A stretch of DNA of 64,000 nt from Mycolicibacterium boenickei (GCF_010731295.1 NZ_AP022579.1:3286001-3350000), one strand, 5' to 3'; shown: positions 51,684-60,142, counted from the first letter of the stretch. Numbers and translations: made by a program. Notes: generated by a model not told the origin, from the sequence alone.

Positions 51684-53426
51684 ATGCTCACCCGCTTCAT
51701 CCGGACTCAGCTGATCCTGTTCACCGTCGCCTCGGTGGTCGGCGTGGCCGTCATGCTGTTCGCTTATATGCAGGTGCCGACTCTGCTCGGCATCGGTCGC
51801 ATCACGGTGAAGATGGAGTTGCCGGCGACCGGTGGCCTCTACCAGTTCAGCAATGTCACCTATCGCGGTTCGCAGATCGGCAAGGTCACCTCGGTCGAGC
51901 TGACCGAGAAGGGAGCCGAGGCGACGCTGTCCCTGGACCGCTCTCCGAAGGTGCCTGCCGATCTGGCGGCCGAGGTTCGGAGCATGTCGGCTGTCGGTGA
52001 GCAGTACGTCGAGTTGTTGCCGCGCACCAACTCTGGGCCATACCTGGACAACGGCTCGGTGATCGCGTTGTCGAACACCAAGATCCCGCAGCAGGTCGGT
52101 CCGATGCTCGATCAGCTGAGCGCACTCGTGGACACCATCCCGAAGGACAAGCTCAGCCAGCTGCTCGACGAGTCCTATGACGCGTTCAACGGGACCGGCT
52201 ACGACTTCGGCTCGCTGCTCGACTCGGCATCGACGATCACCAGGGACTCCAATGCGGTCTCCGATCAGACGCGGGCGTTGATCGACGACTCCAAGCCCTT
52301 CCTCGACGCGCAGGCGCAGACCACGGATTCGATCAAGACCTGGGCTGCCAGCATGGCCGGTATCACCGGGCAGGTCGCCGAGAACGATCCCGAGGTCCGG
52401 TCGCTGCTGCGCAACGGTCCGGGTTTCGCCCAGGAGACCACCAAGCTGCTCGAGCAGATCAAGCCGACACTGCCGGTCCTGCTGGCGAATCTGACCACGT
52501 TCGGTCAGATCGCTGTCACCTACAACCCGTCGATCGAGCAGCTGCTGGTGTTGTTGCCGCCGTACGTCGCCCAGTTGCAGACCTACGCGCCGACCAACAA
52601 CACGAGCGGTCTGCCGATGGCCGACTTCTCACTGGGTCTGGGCGATCCGCCGACGTGCACCGTGGGCTTCCTGCCGCCGTCGGCCTGGCGCTCACCGGCC
52701 GACACCACGGTGATCGATACCCCTGACAACATCTACTGCAAGCTGCCGCAGGATTCACCGATCGGCGTGCGCGGTGCCCGCAACTACCCGTGCATGGGGC
52801 ATCCCGGGAAGCGGGCTCCTACGGTCGAATTGTGTAACGACCCGAAGGGGTTTCAGCCGCTGGCGCAGCGTCAGCATGCGCTCGGGCCGTATCCGCTCGA
52901 CCCCAATCTGATCGCCCAGGGCATTCCCCCGGATACCCGGGTGCTGCCGGACGAGAAGATCTTCGGGCCGCTCGGAGGCACGCCGTTGCCGCCGGGTGTC
53001 ACCGTCCCACCGCCGGGCGCAGCGCCCGAACCGCAGCCGGCACCGAACTTCGCCGGGACCAATCCCGGGCCGATGCTGCCGGGGCAGCCGATGTACCTGG
53101 AGCCCCCGGTGCCCGGCGTGCCACCGCCACCGCCGGGCGATCCCAACGCGGTGCCGGTGCCGGCCGTGGATCAGCCGCAAGCGACGGAGCTTCCGCCTGT
53201 TCCCCACGGACAGGGGGTATTTCCAGATGCTCCCGAGCTTCCCATGCCCACACAACCCGGCGCTGCCCCGAGTGCGTTCAAAGGCGGTGCTGGAAATGGG
53301 CCGTCGGTGGCGATCGCCAAGTACAACCCGCGCACGGGGGAGTACATGGGCAGTGACGGCAATCTGTACAAGCAGACGGATCTGGTGTCCACGCCGAAGA
53401 CGTGGCAGGACCTGATGCCGACCTAG
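51684..53426 (+). CDS. mceF: Mce family protein, subunit F
   Basis: 580 residues: anchor near residues 8-27, MCE domain (TGGLYQFSNVTYRGSQIG), long helices, a region with several cysteines (DPPTCTVGF, NIYCKLP, NYPCMG), and a very Pro-rich tail. It starts immediately after the mceE stop and is the last operon gene. No mce-associated (Mas) genes follow, unlike the mce1 and mce4 operons of M. tuberculosis. Confidence 0.94.
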   Translation: MLTRFIRTQLILFTVASVVGVAVMLFAYMQVPTLLGIGRITVKMELPATGGLYQFSNVTYRGSQIGKVTSVELTEKGAEATLSLDRSPKVPADLAAEVRSMSAVGEQYVELLPRTNSGPYLDNGSVIALSNTKIPQQVGPMLDQLSALVDTIPKDKLSQLLDESYDAFNGTGYDFGSLLDSASTITRDSNAVSDQTRALIDDSKPFLDAQAQTTDSIKTWAASMAGITGQVAENDPEVRSLLRNGPGFAQETTKLLEQIKPTLPVLLANLTTFGQIAVTYNPSIEQLLVLLPPYVAQLQTYAPTNNTSGLPMADFSLGLGDPPTCTVGFLPPSAWRSPADTTVIDTPDNIYCKLPQDSPIGVRGARNYPCMGHPGKRAPTVELCNDPKGFQPLAQRQHALGPYPLDPNLIAQGIPPDTRVLPDEKIFGPLGGTPLPPGVTVPPPGAAPEPQPAPNFAGTNPGPMLPGQPMYLEPPVPGVPPPPPGDPNAVPVPAVDQPQATELPPVPHGQGVFPDAPELPMPTQPGAAPSAFKGGAGNGPSVAIAKYNPRTGEYMGSDGNLYKQTDLVSTPKTWQDLMPT

Positions 53427-53439
53427 CGTCACCACGAAG

Positions 53440-53480
53440 AGAACCGGCCCCGGGCGATCGCCCGGGGCCGGTTCTTTTGT
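53440..53480 (+). terminator. strong rho-independent-like terminator of the mce operon
   Basis: A 36-bp perfect palindrome (53440-53475), AGAACCGGCCCCGGG around CGATCG, is followed by TTTTGT. It is also placed to end the convergent secreted-protein gene. Confidence 0.9.
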
Positions 53481-53497
53481 CTGTCTTAGGTTTTCGG

Positions 53498-54007
53498 CTA
53501 GGCGGGCCGCATATAGAACGGCATCCGGACGGCCGGCCACTGATTACGCCCGCACGAACCGCTCGGTCCGGTGGTCACGTCCTCGCCGGTGTATTCGCTC
53601 GAGGCAAGGTCCACGTGGCCGTCGAAACCCACGGGGTAGATCTTGTACACCTGCATGCCCTCTACGGGTGTGCCGTCGGCGCAGAAACGCCAGTTGGGTA
53701 CCACCCGCTTGACGTACCAGAGGCCGTTCGTGGTGTAGATCGGCGCAGACCAGCCCGCGTCGCTGTTCACCGTGCCGCTGCATTCGGTGGGCGAGATGCA
53801 TTGGGTCGAGATGGTCCAGTTGCTGCGGGTCGAGGGCTGATTCTCGTAGCGGTCGTTGATCCTGGCCCATTCGCCGTTGGACGATGTGGCAAAGGTGCCG
53901 TTGATGCCCCATTGCTCGCCCGCACTGGCCGGGGCCGCCCCGCTGAGGCCGACGGTTGTCGCGGCGGCGATGGCTACCGCAACGGCACTTACCCGGGAGA
54001 CTGACAT
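53498..54007 (-). CDS. secreted protein of unknown function
   Basis: 169 residues with a signal peptide (ending near PASAGEQ, residue 29) and a mature domain rich in Trp, Asn and Ser: NGTFATSSNGEWARINDRY, SQCISPTECSGTV and SCGRNQWPAVRMPFYMRP. Four cysteines suggest two disulfides. Similar small proteins are common in mycobacteria; no function is established. Divergent from the protein at 54209 across mirror-image operator copies. Confidence 0.8.
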   Translation of the reverse strand: MSVSRVSAVAVAIAAATTVGLSGAAPASAGEQWGINGTFATSSNGEWARINDRYENQPSTRSNWTISTQCISPTECSGTVNSDAGWSAPIYTTNGLWYVKRVVPNWRFCADGTPVEGMQVYKIYPVGFDGHVDLASSEYTGEDVTTGPSGSCGRNQWPAVRMPFYMRPA

Positions 54008-54047
54008 GAACTGCTCCTTCTGGCCGACCTGGTCATGCGGTAGCCAT

Positions 54048-54075
54048 GTTCTCAGTTTGGGAGAATATCACTATC
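54048..54075 (-). promoter_or_regulatory. GTTCTC-n7-GAGAAT operator, copy 7
   Basis: GTTCTC AGTTTGG GAGAAT ATC ACTATC, 41 bp upstream of the minus-strand secreted-protein gene. It is an inverted version of the site at 54161. Confidence 0.6.
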
Positions 54076-54160
54076 GGTGCCTGGTCCACGATGGATTCCG
54101 CGGTGGCTCCGATGTGGTGGCCGGTGGTGGCAGGGCCTTGACCTAATCGTTCGTAGTAAT

Positions 54161-54179
54161 ATTCTCCAAAACTGAGAGT
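54161..54179 (+). promoter_or_regulatory. ATTCTC-n7-GAGAGT operator, copy 8
   Basis: ATTCTC CAAAACT GAGAGT, 30 bp upstream of the plus-strand secreted-protein gene. Together with 54048-54075 it forms a mirror-image pair; even the 7-bp spacer is conserved (CMAAACT). Confidence 0.6.
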
Positions 54180-54208
54180 TTAATTTCCAGCTATGCGAAA
54201 GTAGCAAC

Positions 54209-54595
54209 GTGCGTGTGACGGTAATGGCGACCGCTTCAGTGATTGTCGCCGGGATGCTGGCTGCTCCGCAGGCAAACGCGGGACCGCAGACATGTAATGA
54301 CGCTTTCTGCACGCCGGGCATCAACCCGAACGCGGTGCTCGGTGCCCCGTGTGACAACACTTCCTACTACGTGTTCGGCGTGGACGCCCGCAACGGGTGG
54401 GGCCGGCTGGTGTTCTGCGGCTCGCCGCGGCGGTATGAGCCGCGGTGGTTCCGGTCTCCACCGATGGTTGGTATCCGGGACGAGAACAGTCTGTGCATCA
54501 ACGAACAGAACTCGGTGGCCCAGGCCCCCGACGGATTGTTCCTGAGCTGCGTGCCGATGAACGGCGAGACGCGATGGCTTCGCGGCGACGCCTGA
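54209..54595 (+). CDS. small secreted protein of unknown function
   Basis: 128 residues with a short signal peptide (ending near QANAGPQ, residue 24) and a mature part with five cysteines: TCNDAFCTPG, APCDNTSYYVFG, LVFCGSPRR, NSLCINEQNS and FLSCVPMNGETRW. It is a disulfide-rich exported protein. The GTG start is followed by a possible internal ATG at codon 6. No function recognised. Confidence 0.72.
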   Translation: MRVTVMATASVIVAGMLAAPQANAGPQTCNDAFCTPGINPNAVLGAPCDNTSYYVFGVDARNGWGRLVFCGSPRRYEPRWFRSPPMVGIRDENSLCINEQNSVAQAPDGLFLSCVPMNGETRWLRGDA

Positions 54596-54608
54596 GTCAC
54601 GAACTGTA

Positions 54609-54657
54609 GAAATGCCTTGGGGGGCGACGCGAAACGCGTCGCCCCCCAAGACATTTC
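54609..54657. terminator. bidirectional hairpin terminator
   Basis: A 16-bp perfect stem (54616-54631 with 54635-54650) with an AAA loop, extended by GAAATG/CATTTC, lies between convergent secreted-protein genes. Confidence 0.85.
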
Positions 54658-54673
54658 GGATTTGAGCTGGGGT

Positions 54674-55120
54674 CTACCAGTTCCGGATGGAACACAGCGC
54701 GCCCTTGGGGCCGCTGTTGGTCTTGACCACCACACCGTCGACTGCCAATTTGCAGTTGAACCCGGGAGTCGGAAAGTTCGGTGACTCACCGCTCTGTACC
54801 AGCACCATGGCCCACAGGTCCGGATCGGCCAGCTGAGCGTCGAGCACCCACGGCTTGTCCGGTGCAACGTCCACGTCGGCCCGTGGACTGAACTCGTACG
54901 GATTGTGGCTGTAATCCGAGAACTGCACCGGTTCGGAGTCGCGGTAGTAGATGTGAACCCAGTACGGGGCATCGGCGGTCACGGTGTACTGCACGTGGTG
55001 CAACGGCGGACCGGGCGGCGGCGGATCGTCGGCCAATGCCGGTGCGGCCGTGGCGATTGCACCGGCCGCCAGCGCGGCGGCCATCGTGATGGTCAGGGCT
55101 CGGCTGGTCGGGTGGCGCAT
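54674..55120 (-). CDS. secreted MmpS-like beta-sandwich protein
   Basis: 148 residues with a signal peptide (ending PALADDP, near residue 31), then HHVQYTVTADAPYWVHIYYRD and DVDVAPDKPWVLDAQLADPDLWAMVLVQSG, a beta pattern like the soluble domain of MmpS accessory proteins but without their membrane anchor. Two cysteines (FNCKL, ALCSI). The MmpS link rests on pattern only. Three bases after the preceding gene of the same operon. Confidence 0.7.
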   Translation of the reverse strand: MRHPTSRALTITMAAALAAGAIATAAPALADDPPPPGPPLHHVQYTVTADAPYWVHIYYRDSEPVQFSDYSHNPYEFSPRADVDVAPDKPWVLDAQLADPDLWAMVLVQSGESPNFPTPGFNCKLAVDGVVVKTNSGPKGALCSIRNW

Positions 55121-55123
55121 CGA

Positions 55124-55603
55124 TCACATCCTCGTCAGGGTGAACGGGTAGGTGAACGAGCCACCGGGAGCGCCGTCGCAACCGGCGTCGAACGACGAGA
55201 CCATCTCGCCCGCGAGGGTGTTGGCATCCCACGTGTAGACGTCGTGGGTCGGGATGGTCGGCCCGTAGTAGATATCTCCGCACCGAAGACCGTAGAACTC
55301 ATCGATCGTCAACGTGTACCGGCCGTCGACCAGCCTCGCGTTTCCTGTGTTGGGCACCGCCTTGGCGACCGGTTGCGGGATCGTCCGGATAGTGATGCAG
55401 TCGGTCTGCCGGACGTCGGACCCCGGGTCGCGGCACGGCGTGATCGCCGACCAGATCCAGGTGTGGAAATCCCTGCGGTCCGGGATGTTCAGGTTGTAGT
55501 TGCCGAAATACATGGCCTGCGACGGCGGTGCCAGTGCGATCGCTGTCCCCAACCCGAGCGCGGCACTCATCGCCACGCGGACCAAGCTGGACTTCACAGG
55601 CAC
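55124..55603 (-). CDS. secreted protein of unknown function
   Basis: 159 residues with a signal peptide (ending PSQAMYF, near residue 31). The mature part FGNYNLNIPDRRDFHTWIWSAITPC has a beta-sandwich-like Trp/Tyr pattern with four cysteines. It resembles the protein at 53498 in size, export signal and the opening G.Y.L..P motif, so the four secreted proteins may be related. It leads a two-gene operon under an operator copy. Confidence 0.75.
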   Translation of the reverse strand: MPVKSSLVRVAMSAALGLGTAIALAPPSQAMYFGNYNLNIPDRRDFHTWIWSAITPCRDPGSDVRQTDCITIRTIPQPVAKAVPNTGNARLVDGRYTLTIDEFYGLRCGDIYYGPTIPTHDVYTWDANTLAGEMVSSFDAGCDGAPGGSFTYPFTLTRM

Positions 55604-55689
55604 ACCTCCACGGATCGAGCACTGGTCGGCTGACTATAGAACGGGATCAGGCTCCACCGTGTCGAAACCGGAATCTCGTCTTCGCCAGC

Positions 55690-55717
55690 GAGATTATGAT
55701 TCTCGCATTCGGAGAAT
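55690..55717 (-). promoter_or_regulatory. GAGATT-n3-ATTCTC-n7-GAGAAT operator, copy 9
   Basis: GAGATT ATG ATTCTC GCATTCG GAGAAT: one mismatch in the 15-bp dyad, then a perfect third half-site at 7 bp. It lies 87 bp upstream of the secreted-protein operon. Confidence 0.7.
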
Positions 55718-55767
55718 AACAAATACAGCGAAGGCGAGATCCCGGGAATCGTCTGTCGTGCGGTCCG

Positions 55768-57060
55768 TCAGCGCACGGGCTTGAACGTGATGTTCAGTTC
55801 GGTGAGCCCGCGCAGGATGAACGTCGGCTCGTAGTTGTAGCGACGATCGTCTGCGGGGCCGTGGAACGCCTCGTCGATGCCGATATCGGCCATCCGATCC
55901 AGGATTCGCTCCAACGACACCCGGCCCTCGACGCGCGCCAGCGGGCCACCTGGGCAGCTGTGCACGCCGCGGCCGAACGCGATGTGCTCACGGACGTTCT
56001 TGCGATCCAGGCTGAAGGTGTGTGGATCCTCGAAGCGGACCGGGTCACGGTTCACCGCGCCCGGGCACACCATCATGGTGGTGCCGGCCGGCACGTCGAT
56101 GTCGCCGAGCTTGGTGTTCTTCTTGGCCAGCCGGAACTGGCTCTTGACCGGGGCGTCCATCCGCAGGGCTTCCTCGACGAAGGTCGGGATCCGGCTACGG
56201 TCATCGCGAAGGGCCTGCTGGATGTCGGGACGGTCGCCGAGCACCCGCAGTGAGGCCGAGAGCAGCTTGGTCGTGGTCTCCTGACCTGCCGCGAAGAGGA
56301 AGGTCGCCGACCGAACCACCTCGATGACGGGCGGCACGGATCCGTCCGGGTAGTTCGCCGTGGCGAGGGCCGTCAGAACGTCGTCACGGGGTTCCTTCCG
56401 CCGGTCTTCGAGGTAGCTGATGAACTTCTCGTCGAGCCATTCCAATGGATTGCTGGCGACGAGGTCGCCGTCGAGGGAGCCGACCTGGGCCCCGGGCCGG
56501 GGGGCGCCCAGCACCGTGCGGAATTCCTCGTGGTCTTCCTCCGGTACGCCGAGCATGTCGGCGATCACCAAGAGGGAGAAGGGCTTTGCATAGGCACTGA
56601 GGAACTCGCACTTGCCGTCGGCGATGAAATCATCGAGGCACTGGTCGGCCAGTCGCCACATGAAGTCCTCGTTCTCCTTCAGTCGGCGCGGTGTGAGCAG
56701 TCGGTTGAGCAGGGAACGGGCGTTGGTGTGGTCGGGCGGGTCCATGGTGACCATGTGCTCGAACATCGGCATCTGGGCACGGTGCGCGGCGATCTGCTCG
56801 GTGATGTCGTCGCCCTCGGGCGTGAACGGCAGTGGCGGGAACGGTCCGGCCACCGCGATACAGGACGAGAACGTGTCGGTGTCCTTGAGGACCGTGGTGG
56901 CCTCCTCGAACCCGGTGATGGCCATGACGCCGTAGTTCGGTTCCGTCACGACCGGGCACTTGCTGCGCAGGTGGTCGAAATACGGGTGCGGATCGGGTAC
57001 CAGCGACTGGTCGGTGAAGTAGTCGATGGTGTCGTAATCGGTGGTGCTGGGATCGGTCAT
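55768..57060 (-). CDS. cytochrome P450 (third of the paralogous trio)
   Basis: 430 residues, close to the P450s at 3344 and 33452: LLTPRRLKENEDFMWRLAD, I-helix FAAGQETTTK, K-helix EALR, and heme loop AFGRGVHSCPGGPLAR. No ferredoxin is adjacent. It has a divergent TetR gene of its own and a separate operator between them, so its control differs from that of its paralogues. ATG at 57060 begins the conserved MTDPST N terminus; the longer frame runs antisense through the TetR gene. Confidence 0.94.
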   Translation of the reverse strand: MTDPSTTDYDTIDYFTDQSLVPDPHPYFDHLRSKCPVVTEPNYGVMAITGFEEATTVLKDTDTFSSCIAVAGPFPPLPFTPEGDDITEQIAAHRAQMPMFEHMVTMDPPDHTNARSLLNRLLTPRRLKENEDFMWRLADQCLDDFIADGKCEFLSAYAKPFSLLVIADMLGVPEEDHEEFRTVLGAPRPGAQVGSLDGDLVASNPLEWLDEKFISYLEDRRKEPRDDVLTALATANYPDGSVPPVIEVVRSATFLFAAGQETTTKLLSASLRVLGDRPDIQQALRDDRSRIPTFVEEALRMDAPVKSQFRLAKKNTKLGDIDVPAGTTMMVCPGAVNRDPVRFEDPHTFSLDRKNVREHIAFGRGVHSCPGGPLARVEGRVSLERILDRMADIGIDEAFHGPADDRRYNYEPTFILRGLTELNITFKPVR

Positions 57061-57142
57061 GGTGTGGGCTGCCTCCCGAAATCGATATGCGCTGCGGTGG
57101 TTTCGCGACGGGCTGCTCCGCGCGAAGAAAATCTCGAAAATT

Positions 57143-57160
57143 GCTGAGCACCTGCTTAGC
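57143..57160. promoter_or_regulatory. candidate TetR operator between P450 and TetR genes
   Basis: GCTGAGCACCTGCTTAGC, an 18-bp inverted repeat with seven of nine paired positions, is midway between the divergent P450 and TetR starts. Confidence 0.6.
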
Positions 57161-57249
57161 ATGGCATTAGAGTCGTGGTCAAGGTCACCTGGCTGGGCGA
57201 AAGTTACGATCAGCCAGACGTTGTCGTGGACATGTCGTGAGGAGGATCG

Positions 57250-57855
57250 ATGGCATCGGCGCGAAGGATCGGGGCGCCCGACGCGAAGAACCGGATCGTG
57301 CTGCTCGACGCCGCCGAGGCGCTGATGATCGAAGAGGGGTACGTCGCGGTCACGTCCCGTCGGGTGGCCGAGCGGGCCGGTCTCAAGCCCCAGCTGGTGC
57401 ACTACTACTTCCGCACCATGGACGACCTGTTCTTGGCAGTGTTCGTGCGGCGTGCCGAGGAGGGGCTGGTGGCGCAGGCCGAGGCCCTCAACTCGCCGCA
57501 GCCGCTGTGGGCGCTGTGGCGGTTCAGCACCGACCCGAGCGCGACGCGCTTGACGATGGAGATGACCGGGCTCGCCAACCACCGACCTGCGCTGCGGGCC
57601 GAGATCGGCCGCTACGCCGAGATGTTCCGCGAAGCGGAAACCAAGGCGATCGACGGGGCGCTGCGGCGCTATGGCGTCGACGCGTCCGACGTGCCGCCGA
57701 TCGTGTGGACGTTCATCGCGGCCAGTGTGTCGCGGGTGATGGTCATGGAGCAGGCGCTCGGCATGACGGCGGGGCACGCCGAGGTGCTGAAGTTCTGCGA
57801 GGACTGGTTGCGGCGCCTCGAAGGCGAGCCGCAGCCGCTGGAACTGCCGGCCTGA
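57250..57855 (+). CDS. TetR family transcriptional regulator
   Basis: 201 residues with an N-terminal HTH (about residues 32-58, VTSRRVAERAGLKPQLVHYYF) and a helical ligand domain. ATG follows GGAGG directly. It is divergent from the P450 gene, with an inverted repeat between them, so local repression of that P450 and itself is the simplest model. Confidence 0.93.
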   Translation: MASARRIGAPDAKNRIVLLDAAEALMIEEGYVAVTSRRVAERAGLKPQLVHYYFRTMDDLFLAVFVRRAEEGLVAQAEALNSPQPLWALWRFSTDPSATRLTMEMTGLANHRPALRAEIGRYAEMFREAETKAIDGALRRYGVDASDVPPIVWTFIAASVSRVMVMEQALGMTAGHAEVLKFCEDWLRRLEGEPQPLELPA

Positions 57856-57880
57856 GGCCCGCCCCTGCGCGAACGGTCGC

Positions 57881-57916
57881 GAATGCCCCCCGAACCGGTG
57901 GTTGCGGGGGGCATTC
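57881..57916. terminator. bidirectional hairpin terminator
   Basis: GAATGCCCCCC and its perfect complement (57881-57891, 57906-57916) with a 14-base loop, between the convergent TetR and thiolase genes. Confidence 0.85.
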
Positions 57917-57928
57917 ACGGCTGGACGG

Positions 57929-59074
57929 CTAGAGCGACAGGATGGTGGCCGAGGCCGTACCCGGTGCGCCGTAGACCTGGGCCAGCCCGACGCGGGGGTT
58001 GCCCGGCACCTGGCGCTCGCCGGCCTCGCCGCGGAGTTGACGCACCAACTCGTGCATCTGGCGCAGGCCCGAGGCGCCGATCGGCTCGCCGTTGGCGATC
58101 AGGCCGCCGTCGGTGTTGACCGGGATCGACCCGCCGATCTCGGTGGCACCGTCGGCCAGCAGCTTCTCCTGCTCCCCATCGGCACACAGCCCGGTCTCGG
58201 CCATGTGGATCACCTCGGCGCCGGCATCGGTGTCCTGCAGCTGGGCGATGTCGACGTCCTCGGGCCCGATACCGGCCGCCTCGTAGGCGGCCTTGGCGGC
58301 GAATACCGTCGGTGAGGGATCCTCGTCGAGCGGTGCGGAGGTGGCGTGTACCTCGTACGCGCCGAAGGTCCGGGTCCGGATCTCGCTGGCCCGCACGTAC
58401 ACCGGCTTGTCGGTGTATTTGTGCGCGAGGTCGGCGCGACACATGATCACCGCGGCAGCGCCTTCGTCGGGTGCACAGAACATGTACTGCCGCAGTGGGT
58501 AGTTCAGCACCGGCGAGGCCATGATCTCCTCGACGGAAATCTCCTTGCGCCGGAAAGCATTCGGGTTCTTCTCGCCATTGCGGAAGTTCTTGTTCGCCAC
58601 CCGCGCCAGCGTCTCCTCGGAGATGTTGTGCTTGTGGATGTAGTGGTTGGCCTTCATGCCGAAGAACTTGGTGGTGACGAACTGGCCGTTCTCGGCATAC
58701 CACTGCGGCAGGGCGAGTTTGGCCGGGTCGTCGGTGAACGCGCCGCGCGGGTGCTTGTCCAGGCCGATCGCGATCCCGATGTCGTACTTGCCCAACCGGA
58801 TCGTGTCAGCGGTCTGCTGGATCGCGCTGGCGGCCGTGGCGCATGCGTTGAACACATTGGTGAACGTGATGCCCGTCAGCCCGACCAGGCGGGTCACCGC
58901 ATCGGGATTCGACACCTCGTAGCTGCCGCCGAAGCCGAACTGGATGTCCTTCCACTCCAGGCCGGCGTCCTCGAGGGCGAATTGGATTGCCTCGGCGCCC
59001 ATCTGCATCGCGGTCTTGTCGAAGCGGCCGAACGGGTGCAGGCCGACGCCGATGATGGCTACATCGTTGGTCAT
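57929..59074 (-). CDS. thiolase-like lipid-transfer protein
   Basis: About 381 residues of the Ltp/SCP2-thiolase type: MTNDVAIIGVGLHPFGR start, FNACATAASAIQ with a Cys near residue 86, and the C-terminal PVNTDGGLIANGEPIGASGLRQMHELV. It is next to a DUF35 protein. In sterol side-chain breakdown Ltp2 and DUF35 (ChsH2) form a retro-aldolase, so a similar C-C cleavage is inferred. ATG at 59074; the gene ends next to a terminator. Confidence 0.92.
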   Translation of the reverse strand: MTNDVAIIGVGLHPFGRFDKTAMQMGAEAIQFALEDAGLEWKDIQFGFGGSYEVSNPDAVTRLVGLTGITFTNVFNACATAASAIQQTADTIRLGKYDIGIAIGLDKHPRGAFTDDPAKLALPQWYAENGQFVTTKFFGMKANHYIHKHNISEETLARVANKNFRNGEKNPNAFRRKEISVEEIMASPVLNYPLRQYMFCAPDEGAAAVIMCRADLAHKYTDKPVYVRASEIRTRTFGAYEVHATSAPLDEDPSPTVFAAKAAYEAAGIGPEDVDIAQLQDTDAGAEVIHMAETGLCADGEQEKLLADGATEIGGSIPVNTDGGLIANGEPIGASGLRQMHELVRQLRGEAGERQVPGNPRVGLAQVYGAPGTASATILSL

Positions 59075-59088
59075 GTTGCGCGGCCTTT

Positions 59089-59520
59089 CTAGACGGGCTG
59101 GAAGGCGAAGGTGACAATCTCGTTGCCTTCTTCGTCTGTGGTGAAGGGGATGATGGTGAGTTCGACGTCCATGCCGAATTGCAGTTTGGCAGGGTCGTTT
59201 TCGGTGAGCCGGCCCTCGACACGAATCACCGGGCCGGTGTCGTCGGCGAGTTCGACCAGTCCGACGCCGAAGGGCACGAAGGCTTTTCCGGTGGGCCCCT
59301 TGTAGGGGGCGCCGGGCGGAAATCCCTGGGTGGTCCAGGCGATGACGGTGCCGCGGCGGGGCAGGCGCACCTGTTCGGTGTTGCTGCCGGAGCACTTGGG
59401 GCAGCGGGCCTGGGCCGGGAAGGTGGTGGCCGTGCAGTCGGTGCAGCGGCTGCCGATCAGCTGAGGTTCGGCGTCCGGCCACGTCGAAATCTCGGGCGCC
59501 AGAGCAATCTGTGTTGACAC
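59089..59520 (-). CDS. DUF35 OB-fold zinc-ribbon protein
   Basis: 143 residues: zinc ribbon CTDCTATTFPAQARCPKC near residue 27 and an OB fold with GTVIAWTTQGFPPG. It is the stand-alone version of the N-terminal domain of the fusion protein at 10986. It probably forms the acyl-CoA-binding partner of the thiolase just downstream. GTG start at 59520. Confidence 0.9.
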   Translation of the reverse strand: MSTQIALAPEISTWPDAEPQLIGSRCTDCTATTFPAQARCPKCSGSNTEQVRLPRRGTVIAWTTQGFPPGAPYKGPTGKAFVPFGVGLVELADDTGPVIRVEGRLTENDPAKLQFGMDVELTIIPFTTDEEGNEIVTFAFQPV

Positions 59521-59536
59521 GTCGCTGACGATAACT

Positions 59537-59573
59537 GGAAATGCAATTCTCGTCTAGTGAGAACCTGCTCTCG
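59537..59573. promoter_or_regulatory. GGAAAT-n3-ATTCTC-n7-GAGAAC operator, copy 10
   Basis: GGAAAT GCA ATTCTC GTCTAGT GAGAAC CTG CTCTCG, with the same 3 and 7 spacing, lies between the divergent DUF35 and VOC genes and close to the DUF35 start. Confidence 0.6.
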
Positions 59574-59621
59574 GTAAGCTCGCAAACCGCAGCTGAGACA
59601 GCACGGACACAAGGAGGCGGC

Positions 59622-60140
59622 ATGGGCGAGGTTCTACCGGGCGAGGTCCGCCAGATCGGGTACGTGGTGACCGACCTGGACGACGCCATCGCCGGCTGGC
59701 TCAAGATGGGCGTCGGCCCGTGGTTCGTGATCCGCAACCTGCCGCAGCGGGTGACCTATCGGGATGCGCCGTGCGAGGTGAAACTGTCCCTCGCGTTGTC
59801 CAACAGCGGTGACCTACAGGTCGAGTTGATCCAACAACTGGACGAGACGCCCAGCATCTTCACCGAGTTCCTGACCGCCACCGGCGGTGGATTTCACCAA
59901 CTTGCTTACTGGGCAGAAGATTTCGACGCTGTGATGGCCAAGCTGGCCGGGGCCGGCTGGCCGCAGGTGTGGTCCGGCGGCGAGGGGGAGGGGGTGCGCT
60001 TCGCCTACTTCGAACCGCCGACCGGGGCCGCGATCGTCGAGATCATGGAATTGACCGAGGCCTCCGCCGGTATGGGCGCCTACGTCCGTGAGCAGGCTGC
60101 CTCCTGGGACGGGGCCGATCCGGTCCGGGAGTTGGGCTGA
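59622..60140 (+). CDS. VOC (glyoxalase-like) family protein
   Basis: 172 residues with the paired beta-alpha-beta-beta-beta modules of the vicinal-oxygen-chelate fold: VRQIGYVVTDLDDAIAGW (usual metal His replaced by Gln), GGFHQLAYWAEDFDAVM and the late EIMELTE. One canonical metal ligand seems absent, so function as an epimerase or hydrolase is uncertain. ATG at 59622 follows AAGGAGG; an upstream start would overlap the operator. Confidence 0.85.
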   Translation: MGEVLPGEVRQIGYVVTDLDDAIAGWLKMGVGPWFVIRNLPQRVTYRDAPCEVKLSLALSNSGDLQVELIQQLDETPSIFTEFLTATGGGFHQLAYWAEDFDAVMAKLAGAGWPQVWSGGEGEGVRFAYFEPPTGAAIVEIMELTEASAGMGAYVREQAASWDGADPVRELG

Positions 60141-60142
60141 CC

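Noticed and set aside
43803..53426. Naming the operon as mce1, mce3, mce4 or another numbered mce
   Set aside because: Subunit class is clear, but the numbered group needs phylogeny. Neighbouring genes do not match those of the M. tuberculosis operons.
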